Origin: Liriodendron chinense
Lineage: Eukaryota; Streptophyta; Magnoliopsida; Magnoliales; Magnoliaceae
DNA length: 64,000 bases
Assembly (NCBI GenBank): GCA_003013855.2
Contig: ML058527.1
Coordinates: forward strand, 62,001 to 126,000
Reading direction: 5' to 3'
Shown here: in pieces, positions 22,210 to 32,998 of the stretch
Numbering within the stretch: position 1 is the stretch's first letter
Layout: each line of letters starts with the position of its first letter
Made by a program: the position numbers and the translations under genes
The notes under the pieces: model-generated
Told to the model about the DNA's origin: nothing
The model's database searches: none
Seen by the model: only the letters and a program-made list of their open reading frames with translations

Positions 22210-22595
22210 GGGAGCAGATTAGGTGAGACCCTAAATCCGTCGAGGTGGTTGGGACCCCTGACTGTGAGGCACACTATGATGTATAATACTACATGCACCC
22301 CGTCCATCCATATTGAAAGCTCATTTTACGGCAAGATACAAAAAATGAAGCAGTTCTTTATGAGCCACAAAAGCTTTTGATCAAGATGATTTTTTGTGCA
22401 ATCTCTTCATTTAGGTGTTTGTGACCTACCAACTGGTTGGATGGCAATTCAATAATGATTGTTTCCTATGGTGTGGTCCACCTAAGATTTGAATAATTTT
22501 TTTTTTTATCATGTCTTAGAATGTGCTTTCAAAATGGTTGGATGGCATGTATTTAAGGAATGTACATCACAACGGGCCCCACAACTAGGTCGGTG
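22210..22595. mobile_element. Foldback MITE-like repeat (HP family), diverged copy
   Basis: The left end GGGAGCAGATTAGGTGAGAC matches the outer end of the copy at 54705-55230. Internal landmarks run in mirrored order: GTCCATCC...AGCTCATTTTA on the left and its complement (AATGTGCTTTCAAAATGGTTGG) on the right, around GGTTGGATGGCA. No coding capacity. Confidence 0.65.
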
Positions 22596-22679
22596 GATCA
22601 AGCAATCCATCAAAGCACATCTACATTGCATATTTCCTATTGAAGCCCTTGGCATGAAGTTCCTACACCGAGAAACATA

Positions 22680-22849
22680 GGTGGGCTGATAGAGATGTCC
22701 ATTACAAATCCACTCCGTCCATTTGTTTTGGAAGACCACGATACGACGAGATTCTAAAAATAATGTAGATCCGAAACTCGACTGGGCCATACCATAGGAA
22801 ACAGTGAGTATTAAACACTTATTAGTGACAAAAGTTTTACATTAGGATG

Positions 22850-22886
<37 letters not shown>

Positions 22887-22930
22887 TATCTAAGTGTTAA
22901 TAATTCTTTGAATGGTTTTGGATGGCATAT
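22680..22930. mobile_element. HP family foldback repeat, left part, split by element C
   Basis: It contains GGAAACAGTG and GGTTTTGGATGGCATAT. It is cut at 22930 by element C and continues at 29727 with AAACATTACGGTCAGTAAG, matching the family phrase around GGATGGCAAATAAACATTACGG. An (AC)n run at 22852-22884 occupies the loop. Confidence 0.7.
22852..22884. repeat. (AC)n microsatellite
   Basis: Pure AC dinucleotide run inside a foldback repeat. Confidence 0.95.
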
Positions 22931-24880
22931 TGTTTGCTCGCCTCAAGTGTAAGGCTGCGATGTAGTAATAAATCTCGGTAAGACCGAGGTCGATCCACAG
23001 GGAAAGAGGTAAACAATTCTAACTAATCTAATAACTTTAATCTAAGAAGTTTTTAGAAAAATAGTTTTAAGAACTAAATAGAAAATCTGAGATTTGGGTA
23101 GAACTAGAGCATCAAGGATCCACTTGTAATAGTTCGGTACCAATCCATTCATCCAAGCACAACACAATTAGAAACAAAGTCCTATCTCTCATCTAATTGG
23201 ATGATATAACATTCAAGCACAAACAGTCCCACTTAAATCTGAAAATCAAATCTCTAGTTCTAATGAAGCACATAGAACTTGAACTTGTAGCCTTCGGAGT
23301 AACAGCCATGCCAAGAGACTATGGCATGCTCAAGGGTTACTACAATTCGAATTCAAACAACCCAATCACGGTAATCTCAGAGAATTACAAGGAACTCATG
23401 TCCGGAGTACACAAACCCTCACAACTCATCTAAAAATCCAAACTTTATTCAAATTAGAAGTTCAAAATTCAAAATTAAGAAAAGGGTACTTAAAATAAAA
23501 GAATTAAAGCACTGAAATCAACTACAAATTTCACCTCTAGCTCTAGCTAAGAGGTTAACTAAGAAAAAGCATATTAAAACTAGAACTATAACTAAGAAAA
23601 GGAAGAATAACTAGCTGTAGGAGGCTAGGTAGCCTCCTAGGACTTGAACTCCTTGCTTCCCACGTCCTTGACTGCTTTGGAATAGAAGAGAGCACCTCCT
23701 TTTATAATACTGCAAGAGTACCACAACATAACAGATTTTGTTTCGCTTCGTACGGCTTAACCAATGGTCGGATTGCCATCAAATTTGATTTGTAGCTTCC
23801 TTGTAATCATCCTCATAGATGATTTAGATTTCTAAGATTATCTTCTGAATGGTCCCACCAATCAGATCAATGACTGCCTCTCAAAATCAAGCAATTCGGG
23901 TACCTTCAGAACCAGTCATCTTCCTTTCAACGCTTCGGAGTGTACAGAGGTCTGATTGATCTCAAATATTGAACATTGGTAGAAAACTTTCTACTCTACA
24001 TGATAGACGGATTAGATTTTCCAAAAAAAAATTCCAAAATTAGGTGCGAAAATTAGAACACTCAGCCCTTTTATAAAATCTGCGAAGTTGGATCTTTTTG
24101 GATGGTCCATCTTTCCTCAACCGGTACGATCAAACCACACATCCTTTTGATCTGAAACTTTGTGGTTATTCATATATGGATGTGGTATAGAATATGGTCA
24201 AAGTAGATTCTTTATATCATCAATGATGGGTCACCTGGACCGGCCCAGAGTGGAGTAGGCGGAATCTGGAACTTTCTAGACAGTTCGTATTGTTTTGGCC
24301 ACCACGGTCAATCCATAGCTCTGATCGACACGAAACCACTTGGGTTATTTCGGTGTCGAGCTCCTCTTCGACATGGATGTGTTGGATTTCCAAATACCAT
24401 CAAGATGGGTCCAGAAAACTATACCGAAAATCCAAAAAGGGGAATAGCCTGCTGTTTGAAATCCGGAAGTCTGAAATTGCATGGTCGACCGGTCTTAACC
24501 GGTCGGACAGGGCTGGCTGACCGGTCTTGACCGGTCTAGCTTGTCTATTAAGTGTCCAGGGAGTGCAGCCGACCGGTCTTGACCGGTTATGACCGGTTGG
24601 GCCTTCTTGGCCGACCGGTCTTGACCGGTCGGACCCATTTTCTGCATTCTTTCTTCTTTCTTTTCTTCTCTCCTTCCTCTCTCTTTGCTTTCTTCTTTCT
24701 TTGGCCCACCTTGGGTCTTCATCCAAGGCTCTAAATGTCTCCTTTTGGTCTCCAATTAGGTGAAGTATGCTCTCATTCCTACAATCACAAAACCTGCATT
24801 AAATGGGCCTTTTAAACATGCAAACCATGCATATAATGTGATGGAATGGCCTATACAATGTATAAATTGGAGGTTCAACA
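22931..24880 (-). repeat. 3' LTR of element C
   Basis: 1950 bp. The + strand begins TGTTTGCTCGCC and ends GAGGTTCAACA. A TATA box (minus TATAAAAGG) lies at 23698-23706. A GACCGGTC palindrome cluster lies at 24484-24636, which in element orientation is upstream of the TATA box. Confidence 0.9.
24484..24636. repeat. GACCGGTC palindrome cluster (element C, 3' LTR)
   Basis: About nine copies of ACCGGT, mostly within GACCGGTC or CGACCGGTC and arranged as pairs separated by TT or TTGA. A TGTCCAGGGAGTGCAGCC phrase interrupts them. Translations across it (TGQDRS-like repeats) are artefacts. Confidence 0.85.
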
Positions 24881-25999
24881 CACCGCCCAACCAGCTTTTT
24901 GTTAGTCCCGAGCAAAACATGCGTGAAACAATTTCAAACCTTCAAACCAACTCTCCTTCAGAAGCCATGTTTCTATCCATTCCAAGACATACAAGTACAA
25001 AATTTGGAGAAATTAGGTGATAGATGTTGAAACCTTAAACTCTAAAAGCATAATAAGTGTCTACATGAAATTCCCGCTGATTGATTGATAAATAGAAGAA
25101 CTCGAACAACTTCAACCTAGTATGCATAGTGAAAGTTCATCTCATGAGTTTCTGGGATTATCTTCTTCATAGATCTACTAAACTATAGATCTCAAGGTGT
25201 ATAGAGCAACAACAAGCCTATGACAGGAATTTGTCTTATCGTCCTTCCGACGGCTTTCACATTACGTCCCATTTCCGGCTTTGGTTATGGGTAGACCATC
25301 CCCCGGTTGGTAATAGGTAGCCCTTTTCGAAAATTTCCACCATTTTTCCATCATTTTCAATTTCATCCTTCCTTTTCCTTTTTCTTTTAAATTAGATAGG
25401 ATTTTTAGAAATCCATATCTTTTGTTATTTTCCCATGGACAAGGATGGACAAATTACCCTGGCTGGGTTTCTCAACACCTTAAATCAAAGTCTAGCTAAT
25501 CCACAAATCACATAATCCTTTCAACCCATGAAAATCATGTAATGTGAACTAGGTGTAAAAGTGTTCAAATTTTCTATCGATCACATAAATAGGGGAATTC
25601 ACATATAAAACCATTATATTAGAAGTAGTTCAAAACTTGCAACATTCATCACTTTGTATCTCCTCTTCTTATACTCGTATCATCTCGAATGCATAGAAAC
25701 AAAGTTTTCCAAAAGAGTTTTGAATTTTAAAAGAAATCAAAAAATTTCTACATAATTGCTTGAAATGTCACAAAAGCTAGTAGATTCATCTAAGGAATCT
25801 CACCCCCAACCAAAATCTTACATTGTCCTCAATGTAACAAGATATGCAATAAGCATGACATGAGAGCAATGAAATAAAACAAAGGAAAGTGACAACGAGA
25901 GTACCTGGGGTAGCAAGTTGATCAATTCTAACATTTTCCATTGTCTCGATGAGACTTATTCAATCCTAATTACAGAAAAATAAATCCTAACCTACCTAC
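24881..25999 (-). other. Element C internal 3' region with polypurine tract
   Basis: Non-coding. A purine tract abuts the LTR at 24881-24892 (minus TTGGGCGGTG). The conserved hairpin TTACATTGTCCTCAATGTAA lies at 25818-25837 next to a C-run (G-run on the element strand). Confidence 0.7.
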
Positions 26000-27396
26000 C
26001 TACCTTTGATTAGTCTGATCGACTACATGATCAAATTTGAGCAGGATCTTCATGAATTTTAATAAATTTCTCATGAGGACCATCCAAAGTCCTGCTCGAC
26101 AGTAAACATGTGTGCTTCTTATCATTGAAGTCCAATCGTATTGTGCACCACATGCATAAAAGGAGGAGATAAGAGCAGCAAAAAGATATCTCCTCAAATT
26201 CTGATATGGGTTATGATCGATTAAAAATGGGTCCTCCCAATCAGAATTTCCAATGGGCTAAAGGACCCATGATGGTGGAGAGACATTCGTCAAGTTTTCA
26301 TTGGTTAAAGTTGTCTCCTCCACAATTTCAGATTTGTACGGTGCTTCCACAAACAATGGTAAATAGTGTAAATCAGTGGAATGGTGTTCTTATGGCACCG
26401 ACATCGTGTCTAACAAAATATCCAACTCCTTAATCATCTCATCATCAAGATCATAAGAGTGGGCCAAGCATTTCTCTAGGAAATCGAGATAGTCGGATGA
26501 AGGATCATGATCTTGCTTGAGTGAGTGCAAAAATTCAATTTTGATGGTGAGGGACTCGCCCTCCATGGAGTGGAATTCTTCCAAACTAGGTTCTCCATAA
26601 CTAGTATGAAGCACCAAGTCGAAAGTATGCAAGGCTTTAACAATCTCTTGAATAATGGGGTCGTTTGAATTTTCGAAGTGAGCCAAGCATTTATCCAAAG
26701 AATCTGAATTTTCACTCATGGGAGTCTCATTCTCCACTTTAAAATTAAACATGTCAAGTTGGTGGAGTGACTCAAAAATATCAACCTCGGCCATCTCTCT
26801 GGCATGCATATCCTCTAGAGACTCATAATCATTATGCCCTTAGGAAAAAGAAACCATTGGTTCATAACCATTCACCAAACCCTCATTATAGGCAACCCCA
26901 CTACCACTTTCAAATTTAATGGATTCCTCGGGTTCGTCAACCGTCATTGAAATCTTTTCATCATTAAGTTCAAAGCATCCAAAAGAGATAGTGGACTCAC
27001 CATAATTGATGATGACATTGGGATCATCGAAATCAATCTCCTCTAAAAGTCTATCCATCAAATCCGAAGAAGGTGGGAATTGGGTAGGCCCATCCTCCTC
27101 ATTAAAGGGGATTGATTCGACGCCCCTAATTTTGGGCTCAACGTCTTCACAAGATGGCGAGTAAGCTTGATTTGATTATTCATCTACATACTCTTTCCAT
27201 ATTTCATCAAGTATTTGTGTATACATGTCATCATAAGAGGAAGACGTTTTAGGGTGATTGTTAATAACCACAGTTGGTTCTTCCCATGAACAAGGAGAAT
27301 GGTGGTTTCTCCAATTAAGACCGTACGCATTGTAGGATAAAGAGTTATATTATGGTTGATAGGCATATCCATACAAGTGATCACGCATTGTCTTAT

Positions 27397-27436
<40 letters not shown>

Positions 27437-27568
27437 AGTGGAGGTTCTTTTAATCTCAGAAAAATACTCATGCTTGGAGGGATCCCGATCACAATGAGTT
27501 TGGGTCCCCAAATCTGATGTCTCATCCTCCAAAAGGTACTTGTAAGCACCATTCGTCCAATCATACAT
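26000..27568 (-). pseudogene. Element C acidic ORF, decayed
   Basis: The remnant begins at the ATG at 27568 (MYDWTNGAYKYLLEDETSD), equivalent to MNDWTGGLSKYLLEDERS in element A. It runs through fragments at 27061-26840 (DFDDPNVIINYGESTISFG) and 26809-26390 (acidic, DYLDFLEKCLAHSYDLDDE) to the C-terminus at 26197-26000 (YLFAALISSFYACGAQYDW, AGLWMVLMRNLLKFMKILLK). A 39-base poly-C tract expands a Pro-Pro site, and about 40 residues present in A after it are missing. Several frames are used, so it is non-functional. I do not recognise the family. Confidence 0.7.
27397..27435. repeat. Poly-G run of 39 bases
   Basis: Uninterrupted G on the + strand (C on the element strand), coding 13 prolines in the element C ORF. 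The equivalent place in element A is CCCCCAC. It could be real slippage or a read artefact. Confidence 0.8.
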
Positions 27569-27810
27569 GATGAAATTTTAAGGAATTGGAAACTACCCTA
27601 ATCTAGTAAAAAGAACAAAAAGAAGAGAGATGAGGAGATGTTACCTAATAGAGTGGGATCTATGTCAACAACAATGTCCTACAAAATCAAACAAAAAATT
27701 GTTAGTAATCTAGAAAGAAAAAAAAAATCCTACCTATAGAAAAACTGAAAATCCTACCTAACTAAAACTACTCTATAGCCACTAGAACAATTAAAACTGT
27801 TTAACCTTTT

Positions 27811-27827
27811 CCCCGGCAACGACGCCA
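27811..27827 (-). other. Primer binding site of element C
   Basis: Minus strand TGGCGTCGTTGCCGGGG, a few bases from the 5' LTR. The consensus TGGCGCCGTTGCCGGGG in element A is the site common in Athila-type gypsy elements (tRNA-Asp, from memory). Confidence 0.75.
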
Positions 27828-27833
27828 AAAACT

Positions 27834-29721
27834 TGTTCGCTCCCCTCAAGTGTAAGGCTGCGATGTAGTAATAAATCTCGGTAAGACCGAGGTCGATCCA
27901 CAGGGAAAGAGGTAAACAATTCTAACTAATCTAATAACTTGAATCTAAGAAGTTTTTAGAAAAATAGTTTTAAGAACTAAATAGGAAATCTGAGATTTAA
28001 GTAGAACTAGAGCATCAAGGATCCACTTGTAATAGTTCAATACCAATCCATTCATCGAAGCACAACACAATTAGAATCAAAGTCCTATCTCTCATCTAAT
28101 TGGATGATATAACATTCAAGCACAAACAGTCCCACTTAAATCTGAAAATTAAATCTCTAGTTCTAATGAAGCACATAGAACTTAAACTTGTAGCCTTCGG
28201 AGTAACAGCCATGCCAAGAGACTATGACATGCTCAAGGGTTACTACAATTCGAATTCAAACAACCCAATCATGGTAATCTTAGAGAATTGCAAGGAACTC
28301 ATGTCCGGAGTACACAAACTCTCACAATTCATCTAAAAATCCAAACTTTATTCAAACAAGAAGTTCAAAATTCAAAATTAAGAAAAGGGTACTTGAAATA
28401 AAAAAATTAAAGCACTGAAATCAACTACAAATTTCACCTCTAACTCTAGCTAAGAGGTTAACTAAGAAAAAGCATATTAAAACTAGAACTAGAACTAAGA
28501 AAAGGAAGAAAAACTAGCTGTAGGAGGCTAGGTAGCCTCCTAGGACTTGAACTCCTTGCTTCCCACGTCCTTGACTGCTTTGGAATAAAAGAGAGCACCT
28601 CCTTTTATAATACTGCAAGAGTATTACAACATAACAGATTTTATTTCGCTTGGTACGGCTTAACTAATGGTCGGATTGCCTTCAAATTTGATTTGTAGCT
28701 TCCTTGTAATGTGATCTTCCTCATAGATGATTTAGATTTCTAAGATTATCTTCTGAATGGGCCCACCAATCAGATCAGTGACCGCCTCTCAAAATCAAGC
28801 AATTCGAGTACCTTCAAAACCAGTCATCTTGCTTTCAACACTCCGGAGTGTACAGAGGTCGGATTGATCTCAAATTTTGAAAATTGGTAGAAAACTTTCT
28901 CCTCTACATGATAGATGGATTAGATATTCCAAAACAATTCCAAAATTAGGTGTGAAAATTAGAACACTCAGCCCTTTTAAAAAATATGCAGTTGGATCTT
29001 TCTGGATGGTCCATCTTTCCACAACCGGTACGATCAAACCACACATCCTTTTGATCTGAAACTTTGTGGTTATTCATATATGGATATGGTATAGAAGATG
29101 GTCAAAGTAGATTCTTTATATCATCAATGATGGGTCACCTGGACCGGCCCAGAGTGGAGTAGGCGGAATCTGGAACTTTCTGGACAGTTCGTATTGTTTT
29201 GGCCACCGCGGTCAATCTGTAGCTCCGATCGACATGAAACCACTTAGGTTATTTCTGCGTCGAGCTCCTCTTCGACCTGGATGTGTTGGATTTCCTAATA
29301 TCATCAAGATGGGTCCAGAAAACTATGCCGAAAATCCAAAAACGGGAATAGCCTGCTGTTTGAAATCTGGAAGTCTGAAATTGCATGGCCGACCGGTCTT
29401 GACCGATCTAGCCTGTCTATTTAGTATCCAGGGAGTGCAGCCAACCGGTCTTGACCGGTCATGACCGGTCGGACCCATTTTCTGCATTCTTTCTTCTTTC
29501 TTTTCTTCTCTCCTTCCTCTCTCTTTGCTTTCTTCTTTCTTTGGCCCACCTTGGGTCTTCATCCAAGGCTCTTAAATGTCTCCTTTTGGTCTCCAATTAG
29601 GTGAAGTCTGCTCTCATTCCTACAATCACAAAACCTGCATTAGATGTGCCTTTTAAACATGCAAACCATGCATATAATGGGATGGAATGGCCTATACAAT
29701 GTATAAATTGGAGGTTCGACA
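27834..29721 (-). repeat. 5' LTR of element C
   Basis: 1888 bp. The + strand begins TGTTCGCTCCCC and ends GAGGTTCGACA. TATA box at 28601-28609 (minus). The palindrome cluster at 29389-29474 is shorter than in the other LTR, which explains much of the length difference. Confidence 0.9.
29389..29474. repeat. GACCGGTC palindrome cluster (element C, 5' LTR)
   Basis: About four or five ACCGGT copies with one decayed to ACCGAT, around the same GTATCCAGGGAGTGCAGCC spacer. Confidence 0.85.
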
Positions 29722-29726
29722 CATAT

Positions 29727-29900
29727 AAACATTACGGTCAGTAAGAAGGTTTCAATGGTTGACGTTGGTGTTCCCACTGTTTTGTCGGTAGTTTTGAATC
29801 TGTCGAATTTTTATAATCCTATCCTATTTTTTTCTTTAAAAACATATGGACGTAGTGGATTTGTCATGGACATATTTGTGGACCCTACTCAACCCTGGCC
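29727..29900. mobile_element. HP family foldback repeat, right part, split by element C
   Basis: Continues the copy at 22680-22930 with AAACATTACGGTCAGTAAGAAGGTTTCAATGG-type family sequence and CCCACTGTTTTGT, then decays. Confidence 0.6.
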
Positions 29901-30004
29901 ATAGATATATCTCTATGACCAGGATCACAGGCAATCTGCTCCCCGATGGAAGCCAAAGCAGAAGGGATTGCTCCATGTTACCATTTGTGGTGGTATTGGA
30001 TGGT

Positions 30005-30460
30005 GCTCTGTGGGCCCCACCATAATGTATGTGTTTTATTCACACTGTTCATTTATTTTTGCATAGTAATTTTAGGGCATGTGTCCAAAATTCAAGCAGA
30101 TCCAAATCTCACATGGACTGCACCACAGGAAACAGTGTTGATTGACGACCATAATTAAAAAAAATTTAGGGGACACAATACCTATGGATGAAGCTGATAG
30201 TTGTGGTTTTCCTTCATCCAGGTATGTGTGACCTAATGAACAGGTTGGATGGCAAATAAACACTATAGTGAACACTATGGAGGTTTTAATGGCTGGCATT
30301 GAATCACCACTATTTTCCTGTTGTGTGGTTCATCTGATACTTGAATCAACGTCATGTCTTTTTATCATAGTAAAAACACTTATCTAAAATTTACGGATAG
30401 TGTAGATACAAGACATACATCATGGTGGGTCCACAAAGTATCGTCCAATATCTACACGAC
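30005..30460. mobile_element. HP family foldback repeat
   Basis: Begins GTGGGCCCCACCATAATGTA and ends TACATCATGGTGGGTCCAC, which are inverted relative to each other. Between them are GCAGATCCAAATCTCACATG, CACCACAGGAAACAGTG and CAGGTTGGATGGCAAATAAA. Confidence 0.75.
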
Positions 30461-30525
30461 AGTAGGCAATCAATGCATAGTTAGTGATGCGACGCACAAC
30501 CTCGATCTCTTTTTGAGTTGAAAAC

Positions 30526-32727
30526 TGTTGAGCTCTTAATTGTGCATATTCTAACCCCAATTCATCACTCATTATGTAAGATTTTCATGATTTAAAGACT
30601 AATCAAATACATGTTTTGCGATTGTAGGAATGAGAGTGACTTGGTTCAATTGGTGACCAAAAGGGCACATTTAGGAGCCATTGATGAAGGCCCAAGGTGG
30701 ACCAAAGAATGATGAAGAAAGAGAGGAGAATGAGGAAGAAAGAACGAAAGAAAAGAAAGAATAAATAATGCAGAAAATGGGGTCCGACCGGTCAAGACCG
30801 GTCGGCCAAACAGGCCCCGACCGGTCTTGACCGGTCGGCCAACACTACTTTTCCTTTCACATGCTGCTGGAGCCAGGCCAGCCTTGTCCGACCGGTCTTG
30901 ACCGGTCGGCCAAACAGGCCCCGACCGGTCTTGACCAGTCGGCCAACACTACTTTTCCTTTCACATGCTGCTGGAGCAAGGCCAGCCTTGTCCGACCGGT
31001 CTTGACCGGTCGGCCATGCAAATTCCAAGTTCCAGATTCCAGACAGCAGGCCATTCCCGTTTCTGGTTTTTCGGACCAGTTGTTTGGGCCGATCTTGATT
31101 ATATTTGGAAATCCAACACATTCATGTCGAAGAGGAGCTCGACGCCGAACTAACCCAAGTGGTTTCGTGTCGATCGGAGCTATGGATTGATCGTGGTGGC
31201 CAAAACAATACGAACTGTCCAGAAAGTTCCAGATTCTGCCTACTCCACTCTGGGCCGGTCCAGGTGGCCCATCATTGATGATATGAAGAATCTACTTTGA
31301 CCATCTTTTAGACTACATCCATATATGAATAACCACAAAGTTTCAGATCAAAAGGATGTGTGGTTTGATCGTACCGGTTGAAGAAAGATGGACCATCCAG
31401 AAATATCCAACTGCGTAGAGTTTATAACAGCCCTAAGTGTTCTAATTTTTGGACCACATTCTGGGATTGTTTTGGATAATCTAATCCCTCTATCATGTAG
31501 AGGAGGAAGATTTCTACCAATGTTCAAAATTTGGGATCAATCCGACATCTGTACACTCTGGAGCGTTGAAAGCAAGATGACTGGTTCTGAAGGTACCCGA
31601 AGTACGCGATTTTGAGAGGCGGTCGCTGATCTGATTGGTGGGCCTATTCAGAAAATAATCTTGGAAATCTAAATCATTTATGAGGAAGATCACATTACAA
31701 GGAAGCAACAAATCAAATTTGAAGGCAATCCGACCATTAGTTAAGCCGTACCAAGCGAAACAAATTCTGCTATGTTGCTGTACTATTGCTGCACTATAAA
31801 AGGAGGTGCTCTCTTCTATTCCAAATCAACCAAGGACGTGGGGAGCAAGGAGTTCAAGTCATAGGAGGCTTTCTAGCCTCCTCCAGCTAGTTTTTCTTCC
31901 TTTTCTTAGTTCTAGTTTTATTTTTAATATGCTTTTCATTAGCTAATCTCTTAGCTAGAGCTGAGAGGTGAACCTTATAGTTTTCTTAGATTGTTTAATT
32001 CGTTTTATTGGTTTTAAAGTTGGAATTCATGATTATGAACTATGGTTTGAAGTTTATACAAGCTTTAAGTAGTTTTTCTTAGTCTTATGTTGACTCATGG
32101 ATGTTTGGGAGAATTACTTAAATTCTTAAGTGGTTTGCATCAGTCTAGACCTGTATGATCCGAGGAATTGGATTGCGCTCTAGTACTATGATCTTCATGT
32201 GGGGACTTCCTACCAAAGTTCTACTTTTCTAAATTTCTGTAATGTGTATGGACTGTGCATATGATTTGAATCAAGTTCAAATTGTAATCTAGCCTTGTCT
32301 TGTGACAGGACTTGAGGATGGTTATGATTGTGAACTAAACCTTTTGGAATTAGGACTGACCTATGCAATTGAGCATGCTCAGCCTAGCTTGCATTGAGTG
32401 AATCTTATGCATTGGACTTACATATAACAGATTGTTTGGTTTAACAGCTCTATCATCCGGCTAGATAGATCTTAATATCGATTCTAGTTGAGAAAGTGAG
32501 AAACCATAGCGAATTATGCATCTAAGGAAAGCTATAAGTGGATCCTTGATGCTCTAGTTATCTTTCCATTATCAGATTTTCTATTTTATGTTCAAAACCA
32601 ATTTCACAAACCTCTTTGATTCTAGTTATTAGGATAGTTTCAATTGTTTACTTCCTTCCCTGTGGATCGACCTCGGTCTTACCGAGATTATTACTACATC
32701 GCAACCCTACACTTGGGGAAGTGAACA
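30526..32727 (+). repeat. 5' LTR of element A
   Basis: 2202 bp, about 106 bp longer than the 3' LTR because one palindrome-bearing block is doubled (30785-31015). TATA box TATAAAAGG at 31795-31803. The last 60 bp (CCCTGTGGATCGACC, ACCGAGATTATTACTACATC) are the most conserved part across A, B and C. Confidence 0.95.
30785..31015. repeat. GACCGGTC palindrome array, doubled (element A, 5' LTR)
   Basis: About ten GACCGGTC or near copies, mostly paired as GACCGGTCTTGACCGGTC. A block of about 106 bp that includes ACACTACTTTTCCTTTCACA and TGCTGCTGGAGC occurs twice here but once in the 3' LTR. Confidence 0.9.
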
Positions 32728-32733
32728 AGTTTT

Positions 32734-32750
32734 TGGCGCCGTTGCCGGGG
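32734..32750 (+). other. Primer binding site of element A
   Basis: TGGCGCCGTTGCCGGGG begins seven bases after the LTR end. It is the site usual for Athila-type Ty3/gypsy elements. Confidence 0.85.
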
Positions 32751-32998
32751 AAGAGGTTAAACGGTTCTAATTGTTCTAGTAGCTATAGAGTAGTCTTAGT
32801 TAGGTAGGATTTTCAGTTTTTATAGAAGTAGATTTTCTGATTTTTTTTTCTATATTACTAACAATTTTTTGTTTGATTTTGTAGGACATTGTTGCTGACA
32901 TTGCTCTCACCTTCACGGGTAACATCTCTCCATCTCCCTTTCTTCTTTTTGTTTTTTTTTTCTAGATTGGGACTGTTTCAACTTCTTATAATTTCATT

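Larger units (their letters stand above)
22931..29721 (-). mobile_element. Element C: non-autonomous LTR retrotransposon, minus strand
   Basis: Bounded by LTRs and a perfect 5-bp target duplication CATAT at 22926-22930 and 29722-29726. It shares LTR ends, primer site, 3' hairpin and ORF remnants with elements A and B. The internal region is about 2.95 kb and contains no protease, integrase or reverse transcriptase motif, so it must use enzymes from another element. The primer site suggests an Athila/Tat-type gypsy partner. Confidence 0.9.

Noticed and set aside
24400..24755. TGQDRS-repeat frames at element C and A LTRs
   Set aside because: They translate the GACCGGTC array.
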